From Trebonia sp963771985 (GTDB lineage: Bacteria; Actinomycetota; Actinomycetes; Streptosporangiales; Streptosporangiaceae), in NCBI GenBank assembly GCA_963771985.1, contig CAVYVO010000010.1:248001-312000 (forward strand): DNA of 64,000 bases, read 5' to 3'. Position numbers and translations under genes: made by a program. Below, piece after piece: positions 53,033 to 61,351 of this stretch (positions are counted from its first letter, which is position 1; each line of letters opens with the position of its first letter). The notes beneath the pieces were generated by a model. That model made no database searches and was not told the DNA's origin. It saw nothing but the letters and a program-made list of their open reading frames with translations.

Positions 53033-54082
53033 TTAGAACGCGTCGGTCGCGCAATCGGCATGTTCCGGGTCGCGTCCGGCGATGGCGTCCTCGAGGCGCT
53101 GCGCGGCCAGCTCCCCGAAGTCGTGATCTATCTCGGCGACGCACGGGAAGCGGCCCGTCTCCACCGCGGCGACCGAGGCGGAGGCCAGCCCCCCGAACGG
53201 CTCCCAGATCACGTCGCCGGGGCCGGTGACGGCGTTGAGGATGCGGTGCATGAACTCGAGTGGCTTTTGGTTCAGGTGCGCGGCGGACAGGCTGCTGGGG
53301 TTGTACACGCGCGGCGCGGCACGGCGCATGGTGCCCTTGATCCGCTCCACGCCGTGCAGCGGCGCGAGCTGCCAGACGTTGGTCAGCCCGTGCGCGTGCC
53401 GCCACTTGTGCCGGAGCGCGTCCCACTCCTTGGCGGTCACCGCGCTTTGCCCGTCGAGCGAGTAGTACGGCCAGCCTGACTTGACGCCATGCTCGTTGGC
53501 GTAGGCGGCCAGGCGCTCCAGCATCTCTCCGGGCGGCCAGTACCACAGCCAGTCTCGCGTCAGGTACTTGCGGGTCGCGGCGTTGCGGACGCCGCACGCA
53601 TCGTTGGCCCGGCTGAGCGGGAGGCCCGAGCGTTGCCATTCGTGCCGCATCCACCGTTGTACGGGCATCGGCCCGTCCGGTCCGCGAACCTCGAACCGCC
53701 GCTGATAGAAGACGCAGACCTCCGAGACCACGGGGAACCGGCGGATGGTCTTGCCGTTGACGTTGCCGGCGATGTGCGCGGTCCCCTTGTCCCAGGTGAT
53801 CGCCTGCACGTAGTCCCAGCCATGCTGAACGAGCAGCGGGTGCACGGTCGCCCAGCCCACCTCCGTGTTCCAGAACCACAGCGTCGTGGCCGGGGCGGCG
53901 AGCCGGCTCCACGCCCGGACGTGCGGCTCGTACCACTCGGCGAGCCGGTCAGTGCCGATCGTGTCGCCATGGAAGCCGCGGACGCCGTAGGCCCCGTCAC
54001 TGATGATCGCCGTGGGCGCCGGCCAGCTTTCGTACGCGTGCAGCGCGTCGCCCCGTTGCAGCAGGTAGGCAGGCTGTGCCAA
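53033..54082 (-). CDS. Orphan DNA methyltransferase (N4/N6 type) with unusual motif IV
   Basis: 349 aa. The N-terminal AIISDGAYGVRGFHGD (near 25-40) takes the place of the catalytic D/S-P-P-Y motif, here D-G-A-Y. The C-terminal half has HLNQKPLEFMHRILNAVTGPGDVIWEPFGGLASASVAAVETGR, which combines the target/motif X region with the AdoMet-binding motif I (EPFGG), as in beta-class enzymes. This order suggests methylation of adenine N6 or cytosine N4. No restriction gene is adjacent. The last codons overlap a degenerate copy of the CGATTGCGCAATCG repeat family. Confidence 0.75.
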   Translation of the reverse strand: MAQPAYLLQRGDALHAYESWPAPTAIISDGAYGVRGFHGDTIGTDRLAEWYEPHVRAWSRLAAPATTLWFWNTEVGWATVHPLLVQHGWDYVQAITWDKGTAHIAGNVNGKTIRRFPVVSEVCVFYQRRFEVRGPDGPMPVQRWMRHEWQRSGLPLSRANDACGVRNAATRKYLTRDWLWYWPPGEMLERLAAYANEHGVKSGWPYYSLDGQSAVTAKEWDALRHKWRHAHGLTNVWQLAPLHGVERIKGTMRRAAPRVYNPSSLSAAHLNQKPLEFMHRILNAVTGPGDVIWEPFGGLASASVAAVETGRFPCVAEIDHDFGELAAQRLEDAIAGRDPEHADCATDAF

Positions 54083-54283
54083 GTCCGTCTCCCTCCGCCT
54101 CCATCATCCACCCTTCCGGCGGCGCGTCCTGGCAAACACGCATATCCCGGCCGCCGCGCCGGATGGCCGTGATCAGACCGTGCCCTGGCCGTCCGTTGAC
54201 GCCTGCCCGCGCCCGTCCTACAGTCCTCCTAATATCTGAATCACCTCTCATATCTCGTGGAGGAGACATGGGCGGCACGCATT
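54083..54283. other. Promoter-like region upstream of the livM remnant
   Basis: Divergent from the methyltransferase. A good ribosome site GGAGGAG precedes an ATG at 54268, but that frame (MGGTHSRSLPRS...) is not the livM frame. This suggests an original gene start now joined to unrelated DNA. Confidence 0.4.
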
Positions 54284-54355
54284 CGAGATCACTGCCGAGA
54301 TCACATCCGAGATCACTGCCGGGACCAAGGCGCGGACCAAGGCGCGGACCAAGGC
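54284..54355. repeat. Six 12-bp tandem units at the livM breakpoint
   Basis: Units CGAGATCACTGC, CGAGATCACATC, CGAGATCACTGC, CGGGACCAAGGC and two GCGGACCAAGGC follow without gaps. In the livM frame they encode four-residue repeats (RDHC, RDHI, RDHC, RDQG, ADQG, ADQG). Confidence 0.8.
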
Positions 54356-54385
54356 GCGGCGCGCTGGCGGGCGCGGCCCGGGGGC

Positions 54386-54742
54386 ATGGTCTACCTGCTC
54401 CTGGTGGGCACGGCGTCACCGGACTCGGTCGCCTCGACCACGGTCACCGTGTCCCTGCTCGTGATGGTCGTGCTCGGCGGCGCCGGCACGCGATGGGGCG
54501 CGGTCGTCGGCGCTATGGTCTATGTGTATCTGCAGCAGTACCTGCTCAAGGTCGCCGCTGAGCCGTCGTTCGCCACGCTGCCCGCGCCCTTGCGGGTGCC
54601 GCTGTCACAGCCGGATTTCCTGCTGGGGGCCATTTTCGTGCTGTTCATTCTCTTCGCGCCAGGTGGCATCGCCGGCCTGGTCGGCCGGATGGCGGGACGC
54701 GTCAGCGCAGGCAGGTCACGCGGAAGGGGACCCGTTGAGTAA
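54386..54742 (+). pseudogene. C-terminal remnant of a LivM-type branched-chain amino acid permease
   Basis: The last 118 codons read MVYLLLVGTASPDSVASTTV, a SLLVMVVLGGAGTRWGAVVGA stretch and QPDFLLGAIFVLFILFAPGGIAG, the typical end of the LivM permease of Leu/Ile/Val ABC transporters. A full LivM has over 300 aa and several more helices; these are missing, replaced by the 12-bp tandem array. No LivH, LivF, LivG or binding protein is adjacent. It overlaps the TetR start. Confidence 0.75.
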
Positions 54743-55343
54743 CGTGGGCGAGAAGGGAGCGCGCACCCGGCGGCGCCTGCTCGAGGCGGCCGAGCAGGTC
54801 TTCGCCGACCTGGGCTATCACGACGCGTCCATCGTCAAGATCACCGAAGCGGCCGGGGTGTCACAGGGCACGTTCTACCTGTACTTCTCCGGCAAGCAGG
54901 AGATCTTCGACGTGCTCGTCGAGGATCTCAACACGCGGCTGCGCCACGCGATGTCCGAGGCCTCCACCAAGGGCGACACGCGCCTGGAGATGGAGCGGCT
55001 CGGCTTCGAGGCGTTCTTCCGCTTCACCGCCGAGCACCCGGCGCTGTACCGGGTGATCCGCCAGGCCGAGTTCGTGTCGCCGCGGATGCTGCGGCTGCAT
55101 TACGAGCGCCTCGCCGAGGGATACGTCGCCGGGCTCCAGCACGCCAGCGACCAGGGGGAGATCGCGATCGGGGACCCGGTCGTGACGGCGTGGGCGCTGA
55201 TGGCGGTCGGCGAGATGATCGGCATGCGCTGGATCTTGTGGGGCGACACGAGGGAAGTGCCTCCCGACGTGTTCCGCGAGGCCATGGCCTTTGTCGCGAG
55301 AGCCCTGGGAGTTCCGCCGCAGTCCCGGGAAGACCATGGCTGA
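54735..55343 (+). CDS. TetR-family regulator
   Basis: 202 aa from a TTG at 54735 (GTG at 54744 is possible), with GGAAGGGGA just upstream. ARTRRRLLEAAEQVFADLGY and ASIVKITEAAGVSQGTFYLYFSGKQEIF form the DNA-binding domain at about 8-55. The C-terminal part includes HPALYRVIRQAEFVSPRMLRLHYERLAEGY, resembling TetR regulators of fatty-acid or acyl-CoA genes. It overlaps the ends of the livM remnant and the KAS III gene (8 bp), so it leads a KAS III-ligase-SDR operon and probably controls it. Confidence 0.88.
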   Translation: MSNVGEKGARTRRRLLEAAEQVFADLGYHDASIVKITEAAGVSQGTFYLYFSGKQEIFDVLVEDLNTRLRHAMSEASTKGDTRLEMERLGFEAFFRFTAEHPALYRVIRQAEFVSPRMLRLHYERLAEGYVAGLQHASDQGEIAIGDPVVTAWALMAVGEMIGMRWILWGDTREVPPDVFREAMAFVARALGVPPQSREDHG

Positions 55344-56362
55344 CCCGGCGGCCGGCGAGGTCGGCATCGCGGGTATCGCGTCGTACCTGCCCGGCGGCCG
55401 GCAGCGCGACCGAGCTCGCGTCCGCCAGCGGCATCCCGGAGGCCGTCTTCGTCGAGCGGTTCGGGCTGCGCGGCAAGCATGTCGCCGCGGACGGCGAGCA
55501 CGTGACCGACCTCGCCCGCGAGGCGGCCAGGCGGCTGCTCGCCGAGCTCAGCGTCGATCCTGGCGACGTCAACGCGGTGGTGTACTTCGGCTCCAGCTGG
55601 AAGAACTATCCGGTCTGGCAGGCGGCGCCGAGGATCGCCCACGAGCTCGGCTGCGACCGGGCGTTCGCGCTCGAACTCGACTACACCTCCTGCGGGTCGC
55701 CGGTCGCGCTGCGGGTCGCCAAGGCGCTTGCCGTCTCGGACCCGCGCGTCCGCCGGGTGCTGCTCGTCGCGGCCAGCTGCGAGTCCCGGCTGGTAGATTA
55801 CGCGAACGAGCGAGCGCGCTTCATGTTCAACTTCGGCGACGGAGCGGTCGCGGCGCTGCTGGTCCGCGGCCATCCCGCGAACCGGATACTGGAGACGTCG
55901 ATGGTCACCGACGGGTCGCTCAGCATGCACGTCAGGGTCCCGGCGGGCGGTTCGGCCCTGCCCGCGTCGGCGGCGACGGTGGCCGCGGGCCGGCATTTCC
56001 TCGACGTGACGGATCTGGACGGGATGCGGCGCCGCCTGTCCGAGGTCAGCCTGGACAACTTCATGCAGGTCGCGGCCGGCGCGGTCAAGCAGTCGGGGCT
56101 GAGCCTGCGCGATGTCGCCTTCGTCTGCCCGACCCACATGAAGCGGTCGATGCAGGCCGCCCTTCTCGACGGGCTGGGCCTGGACGACGAGCATGCCGTC
56201 TACCTGGAGGACACCGGGCACATGAGCGGCGTCGACAACCTGCTCGGACTGGACCGGCTGCGACGGGCGGGCCGCCTCCGCGACGGCAACGTCGTCCTGC
56301 TGCTCGCGGCCGGCGTCGGCTACACCTGGGCGGCCACCGCCGTGCGATGGGGGAGGACGTGA
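55336..56362 (+). pseudogene. KAS III-like condensing enzyme, frameshifted near 55400
   Basis: The first 20 or so codons from the ATG at 55336 (MADPAAGEVGIAGIASYLPGG) are in frame 1; from about 55410 the family sequence continues in frame 2 (ATELASASGIPEAVFVERFGLRGK). One extra base (or two missing) lies between. The rest is a thiolase-fold protein: nucleophile Cys in DYTSCGSPVAL, His in VCPTHMKRSM, but GHMSGVDN where KAS III has an Asn (GNTS). Expected product: condensation or acyl transfer with acyl-CoA. Start is coupled to the TetR stop. It may be a true pseudogene or a sequencing error. Confidence 0.75.
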
Positions 56363-57979
56363 TGACAGATCCGGCGGACTCAAGCCTGCCCGGTACGGTC
56401 GAAGACCGGGCAGGCAGCCGGGGGGTACGGGGGGTCGTCCCCCCGGGAGATCTGAGCCTGGCCAGCTGGCTGCCGGAACGGGCGGCGCTCACCCCGGACC
56501 GGGTGGCGATCGAATTCGGTGACCGGCGGATCAGCTACGCCGAGCTCGCCGCGGCCGCCGGCGGGCGGGCCGCCGCGTTCGCCGCGGCGGGCCTGGAACC
56601 CGGTGACCGGGTAGCCACGCTCGCCCGCAACTGCCCCGAGCAGGCGGAGGTGTTCTTCGCCTGCGCGATGGCCGGACTGGTCCTGGTGCCGCTGAACTGG
56701 CGGCTGACAGCGCGCGAGCTGGCCTATCAGCTCGGCGACGCGGATCCGGCGGTGCTGCTGGCGGAGCCGTCCCTGGAGGCGCTCGGCAAGGAGGCGGCCG
56801 CCGCGGCGCGATGTGAGGCAGCGTCGCTGACGAGTCAGGGGCTGACGGGTCAGGGGCCGGCGCTGACGCCTGGTGAGTTCTCAACTGCGCAGCCGTTCGG
56901 TGATAATCCGCTCCTTATCCTTTACACCTCGGGCACCACCGGCAGACCGAAAGGCGCGGTGCTCACGCACGCCAACTGCTTCTGGAAGAACCTCAGCCTG
57001 GACCGGACGGGGGAGCTGTCCGGCAGCGACGTGGTGCTTCAGGTGCTGCCGCAATGCCACATCGGCGGCTGGAACGTCCAGCCGCTGCTCGCCTGGTGGA
57101 AGGGCGCCACGGTGGTGCTCGAGCAGTCCTTCGAACGCCGGGCGCGTCCTGGCCCTCATCGAGAGCAAGCGGATCACCACGATGATGGGCGTCCCGACGA
57201 ACTACCTGATGCTCGCCGCGCACCCGGACTTCGAGGCGGCGGACCTGTCCAGCCTGCGGCAGGTGATCGTCGGCGGCGCCCCGATGCCACGGCCACTGCT
57301 CGAGGCGTGGCTGGCCCGCGGCGTCACCATCCTGCAGGGATACGGCCTCACCGAGGCGGCGCCCAACGTGCTCTGCGTCCCGCCCGAGTACGCGCGGGAG
57401 AAGACAGGCTCGGCGGGCCGCCCCTACCTGCACGTCCGGGTCGCGCTGCGGAATCTCAGCGGCTCGGGGCGCGTGGACGGCCCCGGCACCGGGGAGCTGC
57501 TGGTCGCCGGGCCGAACGTCTTCGCCGGCTACTGGCGCAATCCGCGGGCCACCGAGGCGGCGCTCGAGGCCGGCTGGCTCGCGACCGGAGACATCGCTGA
57601 GCGCGACGAAGACGGTTTCTACTGGATCCGCGGACGCAGCAAGGACATGTACATCTCCGGCGGTGAGAACGTGTACCCGGCGGAAGTCGAGGAGGCGCTG
57701 GCGGGCCATGAGGCGATCGCCGAGGCGGCGGTCGTCGGGGTGCCTGACCAGCGCTGGGGCGAGACCGGGCTGGCTTTCGTGGTCTTCAAGCCCGGCCGCG
57801 GCGCTGTGCCGCCGGAGGAGCTGGCGCGCCACTGCCGCACCCGGCTGGCCGTGTACAAGGTGCCCGCGCATTTCCGGACCCTTGCCGAACTACCGCGGCT
57901 GACCAGCGAAAAGATCGACGAGGTCACGCTGCGGGCCAAGCTCGCGGATCCGGCGGACGGAGGCGAAGATGTCAGTTGA
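56362..57979 (+). pseudogene. AMP-forming acyl-CoA ligase, frameshifted near 57130
   Basis: It starts at the ATG overlapping the KAS III stop (TGATG). Frame 1 carries the AMP-ligase P-loop LYTSGTTGRPKGAVLTH and runs to EQSFERR; from about 57135 the family continues in frame 2 with GRVLALIESKRITTMMGVP, then GYGLTEAAPN, TGDIAERDEDGFYWIRGRSK and the C-terminal lid. Together this is a full 540-residue ANL enzyme that would activate a carboxylic acid to acyl-CoA. Near the start, DRAGSRGVRGVVPPGDL is encoded by a copy of the G-rich repeat. Function is lost unless the shift is a sequencing error or is bypassed. Confidence 0.75.
56418..56447. repeat. G-rich dispersed repeat, copy 5, inside the ligase gene
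   Basis: CCGGGGGGTACGGGGGGTCG followed by TCCCCCCGGG lies in frame near the ligase N-terminus and encodes RGVRGVVPPG. It uses the same reading frame as the copy inside purL, producing a similar V-x-P-P-G peptide. Confidence 0.7.
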
Positions 57980-58784
57980 CCTCGGCGGACGGCGCGTGCT
58001 CGTCACGGGCGGGGCGAGCGGGATCGGCGCGGCATGCGCGGCGAAGTTCGCCGCCGCGGGCGCTTCGGTCACCGTGGCCGACCTGGACGCGGCGGGCGCG
58101 CGAAAGGTGGCTGAGCCGCTCGGCGGCGTTTCCGTTGGCGTCGACCTCGCGGACCCGTCATTCGACGCGCGGGCGCTCGCCGGCGGCCAGGACATCGTCG
58201 TGAACAACGCCGGCATCCAGCACGTCTCGCCGGTCGAGGAGTTCCCCGAGGAGAAGTTCCGGCAGATCCTGGCGCTGATGCTCGAGGCCCCGTTCCGCCT
58301 GGCGCGGGCCGCGCTGCCGCACATGTACGAACAGCGGTGGGGCAGGATCGTGAACATCTCGTCCGTGCACGGCCTGCGCGCCTCGGCTTACAAGAGCGCG
58401 TATGTCGCCGCCAAGCACGGCCTGGAGGGCCTGTCCAAGACGATCGCGCTCGAGGGCGGCGGCCGCGGCGTCACCTCCAACACGATCTGCCCGGCCTACG
58501 TCCGCACCCCGCTGGTGCAAAAGCAGATCGCCGACCAGGCGCGGATCCACGGCATTCCGGAAGCCGAGGTCATCGAGAAGATCATGCTCACCGAGCCGGC
58601 GGTCAAGCGGCTCGTCGAGCCCGCCGAGGTGGCTGACCTGGCCGTGTTCCTCTGCGGCCCGCAGATGTCCTTCGCGAACGGGTCCTCGTTCGTCCTCGAC
58701 GGCGGCTGGACCGCCCGGTTACTTCGCCGTCCCGGACATTCCGGCTCCGGGCGCGCGGCCCTGGCCGAGCGGATAGTTTCCTGA
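57969..58784 (+). CDS. Short-chain dehydrogenase, 3-hydroxybutyrate dehydrogenase-like
   Basis: 271 aa from an ATG overlapping the ligase end by 11 bp. NAD(P) site TGGASGIGAA at about 14-23, NNAGIQHVSP, Ser of NISSVHGL, and the YVAAKHG Tyr-x3-Lys pair. QKQIADQARIHGIPEAEVIEKIML and DGGWTAR are close to 3-hydroxybutyrate dehydrogenases, which normally end there; this protein goes on for 21 residues (LLRRPGHSGSGR...). It may reduce the product of the condensing enzyme encoded upstream, or oxidise hydroxyacids. It appears intact although its two upstream neighbours are frameshifted. Confidence 0.85.
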   Translation: MSVDLGGRRVLVTGGASGIGAACAAKFAAAGASVTVADLDAAGARKVAEPLGGVSVGVDLADPSFDARALAGGQDIVVNNAGIQHVSPVEEFPEEKFRQILALMLEAPFRLARAALPHMYEQRWGRIVNISSVHGLRASAYKSAYVAAKHGLEGLSKTIALEGGGRGVTSNTICPAYVRTPLVQKQIADQARIHGIPEAEVIEKIMLTEPAVKRLVEPAEVADLAVFLCGPQMSFANGSSFVLDGGWTARLLRRPGHSGSGRAALAERIVS

Positions 58785-58786
58785 AC

Positions 58787-59791
58787 ATGACGCACCAGGA
58801 GACACAGCCTGACTACCGTGCCTGGGCGGCCGCGGGGATCCACGCGCTGCAGCGCTGGTACGTGTGGTACACCGGCCAGTGGCGAACCACCGGCTGGTGG
58901 AACGCGGCTAACGCGCTCACGGCTGTCATCAGGTACATGGAGCAGACGGGCGACCGGTCTCACTCGGGGACCATCGAGATGACCTACTGGCTGGCCCGGT
59001 TCAAGCACGCCGGGTTCATCGACAGCTTCTTCGACGACAACGGGTGGTGGGCGCTGGCCTGGGTCGCCGCCTACGACCTGACCGGCGACAGCCGGTATCT
59101 CGGCGCGGCCCGGACGATCTTCGCGCACAACCAGACCGGCTGGGACGGTACGTGCGGCGGCGGTCTGTGGTGGAACCAGGAGCGGAAGTACAAGAACGCG
59201 ATCACCAACGAGCTGTTCCTCACGCTGGCCGCGCTGCTTCATCAGCGGACGCCCGGTGACCGGGACTACCTGACCTGGGCGCTGCGGGAGTGGGAATGGC
59301 TGCACGGGAGCGGCCTGATCGGCGCGGATAGTCTGATCAACGACGGGCTCACGGCGGCGTGCGCGAACAACGGCGGTACCACCTGGACCTACAACCAGGG
59401 CGTGATCCTCGGCGGCCTGGCCGCCCTGTACCAGACCACCGGCGACCAGGCCTACCTGCGGCAGGGGGAGAGCATCGCGGACGCGGCACTGGGCACGCTC
59501 ACCAGCCCGGCGGGCATCCTGACCGAGCCCGGCGAGTCCTCCGGCCTTAACGGCGACCAGACGCAGTTCAAGGGCATCTTCGTGCGCTACCTGCACGACT
59601 TCCAGCTGCACAGCGGCAAGTCGGCGTACCGCGCGTTCATCCTGGCCAACGCCAACTCGGTCTGGGACAACGCCAGGAACGACGCCGATCAGTTCGGGTC
59701 GCGCTGGGCTGGTCCCTTCGATCAGGCGGACGCCAGCCGGCAGACGTCCGCCGTTGAGGTCCTCACCGCCGCCGCCAGCCTCACGGCCTAG
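58787..59791 (+). CDS. GH76-like glycoside hydrolase without signal peptide
   Basis: 334 aa. The (alpha/alpha)6 sequence pattern includes WWNAANALTAVIRYMEQTG, FFDDNGWWALAWVAAYDLTG with the Asp-Asp catalytic pair of GH76 (near 83), GGGLWWNQERKYKNAITNELF and TWTYNQGVILGGLAALY. GH76 enzymes are alpha-1,6-mannanases or transglycosylases, usually secreted. No signal peptide or lipobox is present here, so it would act in the cytoplasm on a small glycan or glycolipid if active. It lies 2 bp after the SDR gene. Confidence 0.85.
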   Translation: MTHQETQPDYRAWAAAGIHALQRWYVWYTGQWRTTGWWNAANALTAVIRYMEQTGDRSHSGTIEMTYWLARFKHAGFIDSFFDDNGWWALAWVAAYDLTGDSRYLGAARTIFAHNQTGWDGTCGGGLWWNQERKYKNAITNELFLTLAALLHQRTPGDRDYLTWALREWEWLHGSGLIGADSLINDGLTAACANNGGTTWTYNQGVILGGLAALYQTTGDQAYLRQGESIADAALGTLTSPAGILTEPGESSGLNGDQTQFKGIFVRYLHDFQLHSGKSAYRAFILANANSVWDNARNDADQFGSRWAGPFDQADASRQTSAVEVLTAAASLTA

Positions 59792-59801
59792 TGTGGAGTC
59801 C

Positions 59802-60557
59802 ATGGACATGGCCACCGCGCTCGCCGGCCTGGGCGTCGCCGCGGAATCCGTCGACGACTCGACCAGGGAGCGGCTTGACCGGGACGGGTACGCGCCGATT
59901 CCGGACGTTTTGTCGCAGGGGCAGCTCGCGGTCATCCGTTCGCGGCTGGCCCAGTTGCTCGCGCGTGAGGGAGACCAGGCCGGGCTGGAGGTTCACCAGG
60001 AAGCCGGCACCGACCGGCTGGCCGATCTCGTCAACAAGGACCCGGCGTTCGATATCTGCTTCACCGACCCCCGGTTGCTGGCGTCCGTGGCGCACGTGCT
60101 CGGCGATTTCAAGCTGTCCTCGCTCAACTTCCGGGCCGCCCTTCCTGGCCAGGGACTGCAGGCGCTGCACGCCGAAGGCGGTCCTGTCACCGGACTAACC
60201 CAGTTCCAGGTCTGCAATTCGATCTGGCTGCTGGACGACTTCACAGCGGACAACGGGGCGACCCGGGTAGTGCCCGGGTCGCATCGCTCGGGGAAATCGC
60301 CGGGCGACGTGATGGCCGATACCCGCGGAGCGCACCCCGATGAGGTGCTCCTGCTCGCCCCGGCCGGGACCGTCGTCGTCTTCAACAGCCACCTGTGGCA
60401 CGGCGGTACCCGGAACCGGTCATCCCAGTCGCGCAGGGCGATGCACTCCTACTTCACCCGTCGCGGCAATGGGCAGCAGCTAGACCAGCGAAAGTACGTC
60501 CGGCCGCAGACGCTGGCCCGCCTCACCCCGGCGGCCCGCTTCATCCTCGACGTCTAG
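59802..60557 (+). CDS. Phytanoyl-CoA dioxygenase (PhyH)-like protein
   Basis: 251 aa from the ATG at 59802 (GGAG upstream). Non-haem Fe/2-oxoglutarate enzyme of the PhyH family: the metal site is expected at LHAEGG (His-x-Glu where most have His-x-Asp) and LWHGGTRN (distal His), with WLLDDFTADNGATRVVPGSHRSGK between. It would hydroxylate a lipid or natural-product substrate. It is only 10 bp after GH76 on the plus strand and shares its stop with the convergent methyltransferase gene (CTAG). Confidence 0.85.
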   Translation: MDMATALAGLGVAAESVDDSTRERLDRDGYAPIPDVLSQGQLAVIRSRLAQLLAREGDQAGLEVHQEAGTDRLADLVNKDPAFDICFTDPRLLASVAHVLGDFKLSSLNFRAALPGQGLQALHAEGGPVTGLTQFQVCNSIWLLDDFTADNGATRVVPGSHRSGKSPGDVMADTRGAHPDEVLLLAPAGTVVVFNSHLWHGGTRNRSSQSRRAMHSYFTRRGNGQQLDQRKYVRPQTLARLTPAARFILDV

Positions 60558-61351
60558 TCCGCGGCTTTGGCAGCGAATCCCATGTAGGAGACGGCGGTGC
60601 CGCGTACCCGGCCGATGTCCAGCCGCCGGCTGAGCTCACCGTAGGTGATATGCCCCCGGCGGGCGGCGAGGAAGCCGCCGAGCACGGCGGGGAGGCCGGC
60701 GCGCGGGCCCAGGCCGACCGTCTCGCCAGTCTTCAGTCCGTGTTTCCGCAGGACTTCGGCCAGTTCGGCGGGCTTGATGAACATGTCCCAGTCGTGGATC
60801 GCCACATCGGTGATGCGGGTCAGCCGCCATTGCTGCACCACCTTGATCGCGAGCAGCCTGCTCGTTGCGGTGCGGTTGATCGTGTCGAACAGGTACAGGC
60901 CTCCCGGCTTGAGCACGCGGGCGGTTTCGCTGATCACGCGGTCCAGGTCGGACACATGTTCCAGCACGTCGCAGCAGTACACGAGGTCGAAGGCGTCGTC
61001 CAGGGCGGGCAGGTGCTCACCCGAGCCCACCTGGTAGTCGATGCGCAGGCCTTGGGCGCTCGCGTGGGCGCGTGCCGCGCTGACAGACACCGGCGACGGA
61101 TCGATTCCGGTCACCTGGCAGCCCAGGGCCGCGAACTCCTCGGCGAGGAACCCGCCGCCGCAGCCGATGTCCAGTGCCCGCAGTCCGCTGACCGGTGCGT
61201 CCCGCTGCCGGGTGAGCACGTCGCGGAAATAGGCGAACCTGCCGGGGGTGACGCTGCCGTGCAAGAGGTTGAGCGGGCTGCTCTCGTCCCACCAGGAACC
61301 GCCCAGCCGGTCGTAGACGTCATTGTCGATCAGTTCACTCCTCGTGCCGAC
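60554..61351 (-). CDS. UbiG-like SAM methyltransferase
   Basis: 265 aa from the GTG at 61351 (VGTRSELIDNDVYD). UbiG pattern: WWDESSPLNLLHGSVTPGRFAYF, motif I ALDIGCGGGFLAEEFAALG (near 58-76), FDLVYCCDVLEHV and RVLKPGGLYLFDTINRT. UbiG proteins O-methylate polyprenylphenols; actinomycetes make menaquinone, so another phenol or enol substrate is likely. It is the last gene of the KAS III-pseudo-KAS-hydrolase operon, overlapping the hydrolase gene by 17 bp. Confidence 0.88.
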   Translation of the reverse strand, partial: VGTRSELIDNDVYDRLGGSWWDESSPLNLLHGSVTPGRFAYFRDVLTRQRDAPVSGLRALDIGCGGGFLAEEFAALGCQVTGIDPSPVSVSAARAHASAQGLRIDYQVGSGEHLPALDDAFDLVYCCDVLEHVSDLDRVISETARVLKPGGLYLFDTINRTATSRLLAIKVVQQWRLTRITDVAIHDWDMFIKPAELAEVLRKHGLKTGETVGLGPRAGLPAVLGGFLAARRGHITYGELSRRLDIGRVRGTAVSYMGFAAKAAD

